Notes: a model not told the origin generated them from the letters alone. DNA of 64,000 nt from Pseudoneobacillus sp042683745 (GCF_042683745.1 NZ_JBHUJX010000022.1:62001-126000); one strand, 5' to 3'; shown: positions 19,403-28,788, counted from the first letter of the stretch. Translations and numbers: made by a program.

Positions 19403-19843
19403 TTACCACAAAGTTGGTTTCGCGACCATGAACCAAAGCATGATCATAAGAATAAAAAGATAGATCCAAACAGATCGTGATAATTTTTCAATTAGATGTA
19501 GTTTATCTACATCAGGATCGTTAAATTTACGCAATACCGGTGAAAAGGCGCGTGCAAGAAAAAATACGGAACCGAACATTACAGCAAGTGTTGCGATAAC
19601 CCAAGAAGTAGCCCATGTCCAAGGACCATAGGCAATCAATAAGACTCCTGATCCAACTAGAACATGACCCGCATGTTTAACAAGTCTGATGGAAATCCCA
19701 AAAATATCTATGTAAGCCTGTTGAACCTGATATTCAGCTGATTTCAACTTTTTTACAATGGGAATCAGAATGAAAAATGGCCCAACAGAAAGGATAACGC
19801 TACTAACGTGAAGATAAATAAGAATTCGATAAAATATATCCAT
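19403..19843 (-). CDS. Four-helix integral membrane protein, DUF2269/CopD-like
   Basis: 146 residues with four hydrophobic helices, opening with LIYLHVSSVILSVGPFFILIPIV, a helix carrying His in the manner of CopD/DUF2269-type proteins. Another His lies in VKHAGHVLVGSG. The pattern would suit heme or metal binding, but this is inference. Its stop abuts repeat copy A. The start follows the ASCH gene by 11 bases on the same strand, so the two are probably one operon. Confidence 0.7.
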   Translation of the reverse strand: MDIFYRILIYLHVSSVILSVGPFFILIPIVKKLKSAEYQVQQAYIDIFGISIRLVKHAGHVLVGSGVLLIAYGPWTWATSWVIATLAVMFGSVFFLARAFSPVLRKFNDPDVDKLHLIEKLSRSVWIYLFILMIMLWFMVAKPTLW

Positions 19844-19854
19844 TTCTCAACATA

Positions 19855-20205
19855 CTATTTCTGAACGGGGCTAAATTCATGTACCCAAACTCTCATTTGT
19901 GGTAACCACGGCATTCCAGGATGGTAGGAAAGAATGGATTGTTTATAGTCTTCTACAGTTTCGTAACCTTCTTGTTTAGCATGCTCATCTGTTAGCTCAC
20001 CAAGTGCTTGAGAATATACTTTATCCACAACAAAGTCATGTCCTTCAAGAGTCATGATCTCGCCTACATCTGCATATCTACCGTTACGACGAGTAGCCGT
20101 TTTTTTGCCTTCAAGGACTAGTTTAATATCCGCAGGAAGGGTAATAAGGCGCTCAATTGTACATGTTTTTGGTGGTAATGTTTGGTTTTCATGTTGGTTT
20201 GTCAT
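19855..20205 (-). CDS. ASCH domain protein
   Basis: 116 residues. The ASCH fold is suggested by the N-terminal strand TIERLITLPADIKLVLEGKKTATRRNGRY, the usual lysine/arginine-rich loop of this RNA-binding-related PUA-like family, followed by VGEIMTLEGHDFVVDKVY and a WVHEF end. ASCH proteins are thought to bind RNA or modified nucleosides; one group are N4-acetylcytidine amidohydrolases. A GGAGGAAT site (minus strand) precedes the ATG. It probably shares a transcript with the downstream four-helix membrane protein. Confidence 0.75.
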   Translation of the reverse strand: MTNQHENQTLPPKTCTIERLITLPADIKLVLEGKKTATRRNGRYADVGEIMTLEGHDFVVDKVYSQALGELTDEHAKQEGYETVEDYKQSILSYHPGMPWLPQMRVWVHEFSPVQK

Positions 20206-20381
20206 AATAAAAATTCCTCCTTTATTTAGTTTCCTATAAACATTATCATAATTTTGCTTAAGATAAAAATTTAGTGACCTGATTTTCTTTGTTTTCGCAA
20301 CTTATAGAATGAAATTAGCAGGAAAAAAGAATAAATTAGAGAAGTAATCAATACTTGAACAGTTATATGAGGAGGACAACA

Positions 20382-20888
20382 ATGGAAATTTGGGATATAT
20401 ATAATAAGATGAGAGAAAAAACAGGTAAGACAATTGTTAGAGGAGAAAAACTGGAAGAAAATGAATACCATCTTGTCGTTCATGTCTGGATTGTAAATCG
20501 TAAAGGAGATTTTTTGATTCAAAAGCGATCAAGTAAGGTAAAATCCAATCCAAATATATGGGCGGTAACTGGTGGAGCAGCCATTGCAGGAGATGATAGT
20601 TACAAAGCCTGTGAGCGCGAAGTAATTGAGGAAATCGGAATTAAAGCAGATATGACAAACGCACAAGTGGTTTTTACTATAATGAAGAATGACAGTATAA
20701 GTGACGTGTGGTTAATTAAACAAGATTTTGAAATAGCAGATTGTAAACTGCAGCTAGAAGAAGTAAGCGATGCAAAATGGGCAACCCGTCAAGAAATCGT
20801 GGAAATGATCGAACATGGAAAATTCCACAGCTATCAGTATATTAAAGACATATTTCAAGTGGCTGAAGAGAAATATCAATTAAAATAG
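20382..20888 (+). CDS. Nudix hydrolase
   Basis: 168 residues. The Nudix box GGAAIAGDDSYKACEREVIEEIG is present near residues 65-87, with the catalytic REVIEEIG core intact. The first conserved Glu of the box is an Asp. The N-terminal EYHLVVHVWIVNRKGDFLIQKRS strand pair is typical of isopentenyl-diphosphate-isomerase-like or YfcD-type Nudix proteins. The longer TTG frame at 20355 is unlikely: GAGGAGGA at 20370-20377 serves the ATG at 20382. The substrate is unknown. It is a single gene ahead of a two-component operon. Confidence 0.88.
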   Translation: MEIWDIYNKMREKTGKTIVRGEKLEENEYHLVVHVWIVNRKGDFLIQKRSSKVKSNPNIWAVTGGAAIAGDDSYKACEREVIEEIGIKADMTNAQVVFTIMKNDSISDVWLIKQDFEIADCKLQLEEVSDAKWATRQEIVEMIEHGKFHSYQYIKDIFQVAEEKYQLK

Positions 20889-20954
20889 TTTGATTGAGTT
20901 ATATACCAAGAAGATAAAATAGATTTTTTAAGATAGAAAGAAGTAGGGAGAAAA

Positions 20955-21668
20955 ATGGATAAAATTAGTGTGTTAATTGCTGATGACGATAAAGAAATTA
21001 GGGACTTAGTAAAGAGATATTTAGAAAGAGAGCTATACATAGTAGACATCGCGGTAAATGGGGAAGAGGCTCTTCGGCTATTTAACGAAAATAAATACAA
21101 TCTCATCATACTAGATTTGATGATGCCTAAAGTAGATGGAATAGAGGTTTGCCGAAGGCTTAGAGAGAAAACGAATATTCCCATCCTTATGCTTACAGCA
21201 AAGGATCATGAGATTGATAAAATCATAGGATTAAGTATCGGTGCCGACGATTATATTACAAAGCCTTTTAGTATCAATGAAGTAGTTGCTAGGGTGAAGG
21301 CGTTAATGAGGCGTTATATGATTTTAGGAAGCGACGGGATTTCAAATGAAAAAACAATCATTAAATATAAAGGTCTATCTATTGATTTAAAAAAATACAC
21401 AGTTCTAGTAAGAGGCGAGGAAATCTCCTTAACAGCTAAAGAATTGGAACTGTTAAAATTTTTCGCATCACAGCCTGAACAGGTCTTTACGAAGACACAG
21501 CTTTTCCGTAATGTTTGGGACAGTCAGTACATAGAAGATGATAATACTGTCATGGTCCATATTAGAAAGCTTAGAAAGAAAATCGAGGTAGATCCCTCGA
21601 ATCCACAATTCATTCAAACAGTATGGGGGATAGGATATAAGTTCTCAGGTGAGAAGGATGAGGATTGA
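20955..21668 (+). CDS. OmpR-type response regulator
   Basis: 237 residues. The receiver domain has acidic DDD near residue 10, phospho-acceptor Asp in LIILDLMMPKVDG (about residue 53), and MLTAKD and DYITKPF. The winged-helix output domain (about 135-232) reads LTAKELELLKFFASQPEQVFTKTQLF and ends VWGIGYKF. It heads a four-gene set with a histidine kinase, an ABC ATPase and a permease, an arrangement seen for bacitracin/lantibiotic-type detoxification modules. It overlaps the kinase start by about 11 bases. Confidence 0.93.
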   Translation: MDKISVLIADDDKEIRDLVKRYLERELYIVDIAVNGEEALRLFNENKYNLIILDLMMPKVDGIEVCRRLREKTNIPILMLTAKDHEIDKIIGLSIGADDYITKPFSINEVVARVKALMRRYMILGSDGISNEKTIIKYKGLSIDLKKYTVLVRGEEISLTAKELELLKFFASQPEQVFTKTQLFRNVWDSQYIEDDNTVMVHIRKLRKKIEVDPSNPQFIQTVWGIGYKFSGEKDED

Positions 21669-22671
21669 TAAGGTTTCGATATTAATAATCCTACAACTCG
21701 TGTGTATGACATTACTTGTCATTTACAACCTGCCTTTAGGGATGTACGAAAGTATTTTATTCATCATTCTTTTTATCCTATCAATTATTTTATTAATGAA
21801 AAGATTTCAGTTGATTAATCGTCTTAAATCTATGGATGTTGAAATCAAACGATCCATCAATGGAAACTTAAAGACGAGAATATTTGCCAACCATGACAGT
21901 GCTTTAAATGAAGTGATTTTTTCACTTAATGACTTAATTGAAAAATATGAACAAGTTTATATTGAGGCAATTAAATCCCAGGAAGCTAGAAAAAGCCTTC
22001 TTTCTAGTATTTCACATGATATTCGAACACCGCTTACATCGATTATTGGATATGTCGATGCTCTCGTAGATGGGATTGCTACCTCAGAAGCTGAAAGGCA
22101 TGAATTCCTTGAAATTATTTCTAAAAAATCAAATGGCTTAAAGGAATTGATTGATCAAATCTTTAATATGGCCAAATTAGATGCGGATGAAATTCCGATG
22201 AAACTAGAAATTATAGATCTAGCTGAAATGACAAGAGGGTTATTAATTGAGTTTCTACCTGAATTAAAACGAAATCAAATAGAGTTCAAAGTGAATATTC
22301 CTGATGAAAGATACACTGTTCTAGCTGATCGCATAAGCATTTTACGAATTATAAGCAATATAGTAAAGAATGCGTTGCAATATGGAAAACAAGGGAAGGT
22401 TTTAGGGATAGACTTGAGTGTAACAAGGGCTGAATATCAAATACATATTTGGGATCGAGGTCCTGGGATTCCTAAAGCTGATTTAGAGAATGTATTTGAA
22501 AGAATGTATCGGGTAGACCCATCAAGAAATTCACAAATAGCTGGTAGCGGGTTGGGATTAGCCATTTCAAAAGTGTTAGTCGAAAAAAATGGTGGATCCA
22601 TATGGGTAGAAAGCATTCCATGGGAAAAAACAACATTTATCGTATCATTCCCTAAATCTAAACGCAATTAA
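21658..22671 (+). CDS. Sensor histidine kinase with two membrane helices
   Basis: About 337 residues. Two close N-terminal membrane helices with a very short outer loop mark an intramembrane-sensing kinase. HAMP-like linker follows, then HisKA with the phospho-His in SSISHDIRTPLTSIIGY and HATPase with NIVKNALQYG, DRGPGIP and GSGLGLAI. Short-loop kinases of this kind sense peptide antibiotics through a partner ABC transporter. The GTG at 21649 is in frame, but AGGTG spacing favours ATG 21658. No Bce-type permease with a large outer domain is present; the adjacent transporter is BcrAB-like. Confidence 0.9.
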   Translation: MRIDKVSILIILQLVCMTLLVIYNLPLGMYESILFIILFILSIILLMKRFQLINRLKSMDVEIKRSINGNLKTRIFANHDSALNEVIFSLNDLIEKYEQVYIEAIKSQEARKSLLSSISHDIRTPLTSIIGYVDALVDGIATSEAERHEFLEIISKKSNGLKELIDQIFNMAKLDADEIPMKLEIIDLAEMTRGLLIEFLPELKRNQIEFKVNIPDERYTVLADRISILRIISNIVKNALQYGKQGKVLGIDLSVTRAEYQIHIWDRGPGIPKADLENVFERMYRVDPSRNSQIAGSGLGLAISKVLVEKNGGSIWVESIPWEKTTFIVSFPKSKRN

Positions 22672-22756
22672 GGAACTATTAAGAAATAGTTCAGAGGCAG
22701 TTAAAACCTTCTGATTATTATATGTACATAAGCTTTATTGAAAGAAGGTATCCGCA

Positions 22757-23677
22757 TTGAGTGCTATTATAAAAACAACCAATTTAACGAAAATATATGG
22801 AACCCAAAAATCTGTTGATCATCTTAATATTACAGTCAATCAAGGAGAAATTTACGGTTTTCTTGGACGAAATGGAGCAGGAAAAACTACCACTATTCGA
22901 ATGCTTTTAGGTTTAATTAAACCAACGCATGGACAAATTGAAATTTTTGGAGAAAATTTATTTAAGAATCAGAAGGAGATTCTTAGTCGAATTGGGTCGA
23001 TTGTAGAAGTCCCTGGATTCTATGAAAATCTTACAGCACGAGAAAATCTTCAGATTAATGCGAAAATCATGGGAGTTAAAAAGAAAAACGCGATAGAAGA
23101 GGCTTTAGAGATTGTCGGACTCCAAAATGAAACAAAAAAGCTTGTAGGGAAGTATTCATTAGGTATGAAGCAAAGATTAGGAATCGCAAGAGCCCTTCTT
23201 CACTATCCTGAACTGTTAATTTTAGATGAGCCGGTAAATGGCTTAGATCCAATAGGAATAAAAGAAATGAGAAGAATGATAAAATCTCTTGCAAAAGAAA
23301 GAAATATTACTATCCTCATTTCAAGCCATATTCTTTCTGAAATTGAATTGCTTGTAGATCATATGGGAATTATTCATGAAGGAAAGCTCCTTGAAGAGAT
23401 TGCTTTTGATAATCTGAGAAAAATAAATCGAAAATATTTAGAGTTTCAAGTGTCTAATGACAATAGAGCGACGATGCTTTTAGAGAATCACTTTGATATT
23501 TTTGATTATGAAGTACATGACGAGGGAAATATCCGAGTATATTCACACTTAGGACAGCAAGGGAAAATTAATAAAGTATTTGTTCAAAATGATATAGAAG
23601 TGTTAAAGATTAAAATGAGTGAAGACCGATTAGAGGACTACTTTACTAGATTAGTAGGGGGTGGGACGATTGGTTAA
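22757..23677 (+). CDS. ABC transporter ATPase, BcrA-like
   Basis: 306 residues. Walker A is in GRNGAGKTTTIRMLLG, the signature is YSLGMKQRLGIARALL, Walker B reads LLILDEPVNGLDP, and the switch His lies in ISSHILSEIE. The ATPase domain resembles BcrA of bacitracin exporters and lantibiotic-immunity LanF. A C-terminal extension of about 80 residues is normal for that group. The start is TTG at 22757, supported by AAGAAGG 8 bases upstream and by exact alignment of the family's N-terminus. It overlaps the permease. Confidence 0.9.
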   Translation: MSAIIKTTNLTKIYGTQKSVDHLNITVNQGEIYGFLGRNGAGKTTTIRMLLGLIKPTHGQIEIFGENLFKNQKEILSRIGSIVEVPGFYENLTARENLQINAKIMGVKKKNAIEEALEIVGLQNETKKLVGKYSLGMKQRLGIARALLHYPELLILDEPVNGLDPIGIKEMRRMIKSLAKERNITILISSHILSEIELLVDHMGIIHEGKLLEEIAFDNLRKINRKYLEFQVSNDNRATMLLENHFDIFDYEVHDEGNIRVYSHLGQQGKINKVFVQNDIEVLKIKMSEDRLEDYFTRLVGGGTIG

Positions 23678-24395
23678 TTTGCTTTTTACAGAGTTCCTAA
23701 AGTTAAAACGTTCAACCATGTTATTAATTAGTGTAATTGGTGCAGCAGTCGTTCCATTTATGGTAGTAGTCGCAAGCTATTTCCATAAACCAACGCCACC
23801 TATAAAATTTGAGGAGCTTTTTTTTCAAGCGAATTTGTATACGGTATTAGTTATTGGGGTTGCCCTTTATGGGGTGGTAACAGCTTATCTATTTAATCGT
23901 GAATATATAGAAAACACGTTGAAAAATCTTCTTACGATTCCTGTTTCACGATTCAATTTTATTATAAGTAAGTTATTACTCCTATTTATTTGGATTATGT
24001 TACTAACGTTTGTTGCTTGGGGTCTGACATTCCTATTAGGAATATTATTTCAGTTCGATGGATTAAGCCGTTCATTAATCTTCAAATCAATCAAACAATT
24101 TAGTATCGGTGGAGGTTTGTTATTTATCCTTTCTCCACCTGTCATTCTAATCACACTTGTTATGAAAAATTATGTTCCACCGATCATTTTTACGATTCTC
24201 ATTACTTTAATCAATGTCATGTCAGGTTATTCCGAACATAGAGGTCTATTTCCATGGGCCGCAGCGGGGGATATTGCAAACAATACCCTTCTTCCAACGT
24301 ACCCACCAGAATATTCCTATATCGCTATTGCTGGAACCTCGGTCATTGGACTGATCGCGACCATTGTCTATTTTAAAAAGGTGGATATTCATTAA
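23670..24395 (+). CDS. ABC-2 permease, partner of the BcrA-like ATPase
   Basis: About 241 residues with six membrane helices, opening with a short amphipathic LLFTEFLKLKRS segment, the usual start of BcrB/LanE-type permeases. The cytoplasmic loop FNREYIENTLKNLLTIPVSRFNFIISK is the coupling-helix-like motif of the group. Possible starts are GTG 23661 (its AGGGGG abuts it) or TTG 23670, which has proper spacing. It overlaps the ATPase gene and ends the operon at a strong terminator. Likely exports or expels a peptide antibiotic or lipid-targeting compound. Confidence 0.85.
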   Translation: MVNLLFTEFLKLKRSTMLLISVIGAAVVPFMVVVASYFHKPTPPIKFEELFFQANLYTVLVIGVALYGVVTAYLFNREYIENTLKNLLTIPVSRFNFIISKLLLLFIWIMLLTFVAWGLTFLLGILFQFDGLSRSLIFKSIKQFSIGGGLLFILSPPVILITLVMKNYVPPIIFTILITLINVMSGYSEHRGLFPWAAAGDIANNTLLPTYPPEYSYIAIAGTSVIGLIATIVYFKKVDIH

Positions 24396-24403
24396 GGTAC
24401 CAT

Positions 24404-24434
24404 AAAGCACTGGTTATGGGACCAGTGCTTTTTT
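24404..24434 (+). terminator. Terminator of the two-component/ABC operon
   Basis: AAGCACTGGT/ACCAGTGCTT ten-base-pair stem, 6-base loop, then TTTTTT. Confidence 0.9.
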
Positions 24435-24436
24435 AT

Positions 24437-24670
24437 TTAAGAAGTTTTTTTCTCTTGGTCATTAATATGAACTAACGCACTTTTCTTAATCCAATACTGA
24501 AAGCTATCTAAAGGAAAGACTCCTCGACAATTGGAGTTGTGCATTTGAATAACAACACTACCGCCTTCTGTAATCTCTAGTACCTTTAATGTCTCCGATT
24601 TACTAATATTCGGCATAAAATCGCTCTTAATCTCAAATTCCATATTGTTATATAAATCCAAAATAAACAA
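24437..24670 (-). CDS. Small uncharacterised protein (about 70-77 residues)
   Basis: A small frame with a beta-rich pattern (ETLKVLEITEGGSVVIQMHNS, then VFPLDSFQYWIKKSALVHI) that looks like a real folded domain rather than noise. I do not recognise the family. AGGAGG at 24673-24678 lies before a run of possible non-ATG starts: TTG 24670 is too close, while TTG 24661 is 10 bases away and is the best guess. The first ATG (24643) is too far from the site. It lies between the ABC operon terminator and the MocR gene. Confidence 0.6.
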   Translation of the reverse strand: MFILDLYNNMEFEIKSDFMPNISKSETLKVLEITEGGSVVIQMHNSNCRGVFPLDSFQYWIKKSALVHINDQEKKTS

Positions 24671-24714
24671 TCCTCCTAAAATTTATCCATACATCATAAA
24701 GCTTCCCCATTCTT

Positions 24715-26175
24715 TTATTTATTATCCAGTAGTTTCCGTATAATTTCGGCAAGTTTCTTCAAGCCTGTTTTCAGTTGTGTTATAGAAGCGTATGCATAGG
24801 ATAGCCTTAGATGATTCATAGATTGCGGATCGTATAAATTCCCAGGATTCAACAAAATACCTTCATTTAGTGCCGATTCAAAGAGTTCTCTTGGTGATAC
24901 AGAAGTAGGAAGGCTTAGCCAAATATAAAAACCTCCGGACGGCATAGTCCAATCTGCGATTCCAACAAATTCTCTTTCTAAGACCTGGATTGCTACATCT
25001 CTTCGAATTCGCAAAGCTTCACGCATTTTATCAAGGTGTATATAATACATCCCGCTAGAGATCCATTCGGTTACTGCCAATTGCGACAGGGAACTTGCTC
25101 CATAATCTGTCTGCATTTTTATGTCGGCTAACCGATTAATAACGGGCTCAGGCCCAATAACCCAACCGATTCTAAGCCCAGGGCTTAAGGCTTTTGACAT
25201 ACTTCCTATATATAAGACAGATCCATTATTATCGAAAGCTTTTAATGGCTGTGGTGGAGGAGTGTCCAGCCATAGTTCTCGATAAACATCATCCTCAATA
25301 ATAGGAAGTTCAGCATCTGCACAGACCTGAAGCAATTTTTTTCTGCGTTCTAAAGACATAACATTACCGGTAGGGTTGTGGAAAGTAGGGTTAGTATAAA
25401 GTAATGAAGCATTTTGTTGCTTTTTTAACTGTTTCAAATTAGCGATTTGAAGTCCAGAAGCATCCATCGGTATTCCATGCAGTTTGATTCCTGAAGATTG
25501 AAACACATTAAGGGAACTTAAATAGGATGGTTTTTCTAAAAATACGCAAGAGCCTCTTCTTAATAATCCAATGGAAACGAGTTGTAGTGCTTGTATCGCA
25601 CCCGAAACAATTAAGATTGATGATGGTGAAGCTTTGATCCCGAACGATTTTAAATAAATACTTAGTTGTTCACGTAATGCATATAAACCTTTTTCTTCTT
25701 CATATCCAAGAGACTGAATACTTTTAGACATCCGCTGAAGAATCTCAGTCATCATGGCCTTAGGAAACAATTCGGGAGAAGGCTCACCTGTACCTAATCG
25801 GATTATATCGGGAAGTGGCTCCACTTTGTGAATATCCTGGATTGTAGGTAAATTTGCTTGAAAGGTACCCTTTCTAACATATTGGTTCCAATCAGTCGGG
25901 GGGACATTTGATAAATGAGACCATACATTGTTTTTGACTTGTGTTCCCTTGCCGCTTTGTCCCTCCAACAATCCATCCGCTATCAGTTCTTCTAATGCGA
26001 GTACAATTGTGCTTCTATTTACTTCAAATAAATGGGCAAGCTTACGCTGAGAAGGGATCCTTGTTCCGACTGTCCATTCTCCCATCTCAATTTTTGTTTT
26101 AATAAATTCCTTGATTTGTATATATATTGGAGTAACTGATGCTTTATCAGGTTTCCAATCAATTTGGATAGTCAT
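24715..26175 (-). CDS. MocR-type regulator: GntR helix-turn-helix fused to aminotransferase fold
   Basis: 486 residues. The GntR winged helix (about 15-80) shows IPSQRKLAHLFEVNRSTIVLALEELIADGLL. A fold-type I aminotransferase domain (about 110-480) follows, with the PLP-binding Lys in YIGSMSKALSPGLRIGW and NPTFHNPTG. MocR proteins sense PLP, amino acids or related ligands and usually activate a divergent gene. Here that gene is the double-GNAT protein at 26322. GAGGAAT supports the ATG at 26175 rather than the longer frame from 26220. Two direct repeats in the gap are candidate operator halves. Confidence 0.92.
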   Translation of the reverse strand: MTIQIDWKPDKASVTPIYIQIKEFIKTKIEMGEWTVGTRIPSQRKLAHLFEVNRSTIVLALEELIADGLLEGQSGKGTQVKNNVWSHLSNVPPTDWNQYVRKGTFQANLPTIQDIHKVEPLPDIIRLGTGEPSPELFPKAMMTEILQRMSKSIQSLGYEEEKGLYALREQLSIYLKSFGIKASPSSILIVSGAIQALQLVSIGLLRRGSCVFLEKPSYLSSLNVFQSSGIKLHGIPMDASGLQIANLKQLKKQQNASLLYTNPTFHNPTGNVMSLERRKKLLQVCADAELPIIEDDVYRELWLDTPPPQPLKAFDNNGSVLYIGSMSKALSPGLRIGWVIGPEPVINRLADIKMQTDYGASSLSQLAVTEWISSGMYYIHLDKMREALRIRRDVAIQVLEREFVGIADWTMPSGGFYIWLSLPTSVSPRELFESALNEGILLNPGNLYDPQSMNHLRLSYAYASITQLKTGLKKLAEIIRKLLDNK

Positions 26176-26223
26176 AATATTCCTCACAATTTCTACTATA
26201 CGTCTATCATAATAATACATGAT

Positions 26224-26254
26224 TGGTTGGTAAAGAATTTTTCAAATGGTTGGT
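26224..26254. promoter_or_regulatory. Direct repeats TGGTTGGT, candidate MocR operator
   Basis: TGGTTGGT occurs at 26224-26231 and 26247-26254, 23 bases apart, about two helical turns on the same face. They lie in the 146-base gap between the divergent MocR and GNAT genes. MocR/GabR/PdxR regulators are known to bind direct repeats; binding here is inferred. Confidence 0.45.
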
Positions 26255-26321
26255 CCAAAACGATAAAAATAAGATTATGATTAAATTAAATCAATCGTCC
26301 TATAGAAAAGGAGTCATTAAA

Positions 26322-27251
26322 ATGAATACAGAACTTCAAAAATTTAGTATACAAAACCCGAAAATGGAGGATGCACAAGAAATCATGGATTTAATTGCAC
26401 TATGTGATATAGAAGAAATTGGAGTACCGGATATCACACTTTCCGACATAATAGATATGTGGAATTCTATTAAAATTGAAACAGATGCATGGGTTGTGCT
26501 TACAACCAATAATAAGATTGTAGGGTATGCGTTTTTAGAAATGACGGGTGAAGACCGAATGGACACCTGTATTTTTGTACACCCCGATAATAAAAATCTA
26601 GGGATTGGTTCTTTATTGCTGACAAAAGTGGAGGAAAGAGCAGTCATGCTTGCTAAAGGAAGAAAAGGTGATCAAAAGCTGATGAACCAAATTCCTTTTA
26701 CAAATGCCAAAGCTAGGAAACTAGTTGAAGAAAGGGGGTACCAATTTAGCCGTCTTTACAAGCGGATGGTAATCAAATTGGATGAGCAACCTATAATGCC
26801 AAACCTTGTAGCAGGATTGACAATCAGTTCCTTTCAACCTGATAAGGATGAAGAAACGCTTTTTGAAATATACGATGAAACATTTCGAGATTCTTGGGGA
26901 TATTCTAAAAAGAATTTTTCTGAATGGATTATTCAGAAAAAGGGAGAATATTATGATCCTAATTTATGGTATATCGTTTGGAACAATTCGCAACCTGTTG
27001 CCTTCCTAATGAGTAGGATGCAGGATGATGGCTTATTTATTGATCTATTAGGTGTCAAACGAACATGGAGAAGACAAGGAATCGGGGAGGTTATGCTGTT
27101 ACATGTGTTTCACGAAGCGTACCAGGCTGGTCAAAGAACGATCCTATTGTATGTAGATTCAGATAGTTTAACGAATGCTCACAGTCTATATAAACGAGTA
27201 GGAATGACTCCTGATTCACAAACTGCTGTTTATCTAAAAGAACTTTCATAA
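26322..27251 (+). CDS. Protein with two GNAT acetyltransferase domains
   Basis: 309 residues holding two tandem GNAT domains. In the N-terminal one the acetyl-CoA loop is degenerate but recognisable (FVHPDNKNLGIGSLLLTKVEE, near residue 100). The C-terminal one is cleaner (LLGVKRTWRRQGIGEVMLLHVFHEA, near 260, and SLYKRVGM). The frame extends back to 26223, but AAAGGAG serves the ATG at 26322 (MNTELQK). It is divergent from a MocR regulator, which probably controls it. The acetyl acceptor is unknown; mycothiol-synthase-like double-GNAT layout is a structural comparison only. Confidence 0.88.
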   Translation: MNTELQKFSIQNPKMEDAQEIMDLIALCDIEEIGVPDITLSDIIDMWNSIKIETDAWVVLTTNNKIVGYAFLEMTGEDRMDTCIFVHPDNKNLGIGSLLLTKVEERAVMLAKGRKGDQKLMNQIPFTNAKARKLVEERGYQFSRLYKRMVIKLDEQPIMPNLVAGLTISSFQPDKDEETLFEIYDETFRDSWGYSKKNFSEWIIQKKGEYYDPNLWYIVWNNSQPVAFLMSRMQDDGLFIDLLGVKRTWRRQGIGEVMLLHVFHEAYQAGQRTILLYVDSDSLTNAHSLYKRVGMTPDSQTAVYLKELS

Positions 27252-27321
27252 ACAATACATTCCTATTGATATCCAAAGAGCTTCGTTAAAGAATTCGACA
27301 GTTAGTGATAAGATTGTAAAA

Positions 27322-27368
27322 AATGGTCACCCATCCTTCGTGAATAGGACGGGTGACTATTTTTTTAC
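27322..27368. terminator. Bidirectional terminator
   Basis: GTCACCC (27326-27332) pairs with GGGTGAC (27351-27357). T-runs follow on both strands, so it can serve both the GNAT gene (+) and the MFS gene (-). Confidence 0.8.
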
Positions 27369-27387
27369 TTAAAAAGGTACATTGAGC

Positions 27388-28647
27388 TCAGGTGTTAACA
27401 CTCATTTTTGGTTCAGGTACTCTAGAGAGAATAATTAGTCCAATAATAAATAGTATGACAAGGCTAAATACACCACTGCTCGAGTTCCCAGTTAATTGAG
27501 CGGTTCCACCTACTAATAGCGGTCCTAAAATCGAAGCGAATTTCCCAAAAATATTGTAGAAACCAAAAAATTCATTCGCCTTCTCTTTCGGAATGAGCTT
27601 GGCGAAATATGCGCGGCTTAACGCTTGAATTCCGCCTTGCGACGTAGCAACAAGCATGGCTAAAATCCAGAAATCTAAAGTTGTCTTTAAAAAATAAGCA
27701 TAAATACAAACAATAATATAAACAATTATGCCAACATAAAGCATCTTCTTCCCAGTAAATCTTTCAGACAGTTTACCATATAAAATAGCAAACGGTGCAG
27801 CAACCACTTGAGTAACAAATAATATGATTAGAAGATTGGTTGAACTAATCCCTAAATCGCTTCCATAAGCTGTAGACATTGAAATGATCGTACCAACTCC
27901 GTCAATATAAAAGAAATAAGCTAGTAAGAATAAAAAGAGTGCACGATATTGACGGATTTCTATTAACGTTTTCCCGAGACGTTTAAAGCTATTGGCTACA
28001 GGATTCGGTTCACGTTCGATATAATATCGTTGATGAACATGCTTAAATAATGGGATAGTGAATAATCCCCACCAAGCTGCTGTAATGAGAAACGCTATTT
28101 TACTAGCTATTGTAACAGTAATAGGGATTGTTTCGCTTTGTGCTAAAATGATTATGACAATACTAATAATAAATGGGATTGTGCTACCGATATATCCGAA
28201 CCCTAAACCACGAGATGATACTCGGTTCATCCGTTCCTCCGTTGTGATATCCACAAGGAAGGCATCGTAGAACACATTTGACCCAGTTGATCCAATCGCC
28301 GCAACCGTATAGCATATTAATAATAGCAGCCAATGTTCACTTGGAATAAAGGCAAGTAAAGCTGTCGCTGATACCCCAAGTGCAAAGAAGAACTTGAAAA
28401 AACGTTTCTTATTTCCTTCATAATCAGCAATTGTTCCTAATATGGGTCCAATCATAGCCAAAATAAAAGTTGCAATGGCAATGGTATAGCCTAAATAAGC
28501 AGTTGAGTTTGCAGTACTGACTCCAGCATTTGTTGCTGCCGCTTTATAAAAAAGCGGAAAAACAGCTGTCGTAATAATAATGGAATACGCCGAATTGGCC
28601 CAATCATAGAATACCCAACTATTTTCTTCTTTTGTAAAACCTTTCAT
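27388..28647 (-). CDS. MFS transporter, UMF1/YxiO (Atg22-like) family
   Basis: About 419 residues with twelve membrane helices. The family-specific N-terminus EENSWVFYDWANSAYSIIITTAVFPLFYK is visible, as is the loop IADYEGNKKRFFKFFF after the second or third helix. B. subtilis YxiO belongs here; eukaryotic Atg22 relatives export amino acids from the vacuole. The bacterial substrate is unknown. The longest frame begins with GTG at 28659, but AAAGGGG spacing favours ATG 28647. It is a single gene closed by the bidirectional terminator. Confidence 0.9.
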   Translation of the reverse strand: MKGFTKEENSWVFYDWANSAYSIIITTAVFPLFYKAAATNAGVSTANSTAYLGYTIAIATFILAMIGPILGTIADYEGNKKRFFKFFFALGVSATALLAFIPSEHWLLLLICYTVAAIGSTGSNVFYDAFLVDITTEERMNRVSSRGLGFGYIGSTIPFIISIVIIILAQSETIPITVTIASKIAFLITAAWWGLFTIPLFKHVHQRYYIEREPNPVANSFKRLGKTLIEIRQYRALFLFLLAYFFYIDGVGTIISMSTAYGSDLGISSTNLLIILFVTQVVAAPFAILYGKLSERFTGKKMLYVGIIVYIIVCIYAYFLKTTLDFWILAMLVATSQGGIQALSRAYFAKLIPKEKANEFFGFYNIFGKFASILGPLLVGGTAQLTGNSSSGVFSLVILFIIGLIILSRVPEPKMSVNT

Positions 28648-28738
28648 AAGAACTAGCACCCCTTTCTATCTATATTGTACAGGAAAATCCGTTTGGAAAA
28701 TTAAGAATTTTGTAACTTCACCCTTTTTTTACAAACAA

Positions 28739-28777
28739 AAAACACCCAATGTACCTATAGGGTATATTGGGTGTTTT
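28739..28777 (-). terminator. Terminator for the kinase/28789 unit
   Basis: AAAACACCCAAT pairs perfectly with ATTGGGTGTTTT (12 base pairs). On the minus strand the stem is followed by a T-run (TTTTTTGTTTG). Confidence 0.85.
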
Positions 28778-28788
28778 CAAAAAGAATT

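Noticed and set aside
19263..19463. Short plus-strand frame across repeat copy A
   Set aside because: It translates repeat and hairpin sequence and runs into a gene on the other strand; no ribosome site.
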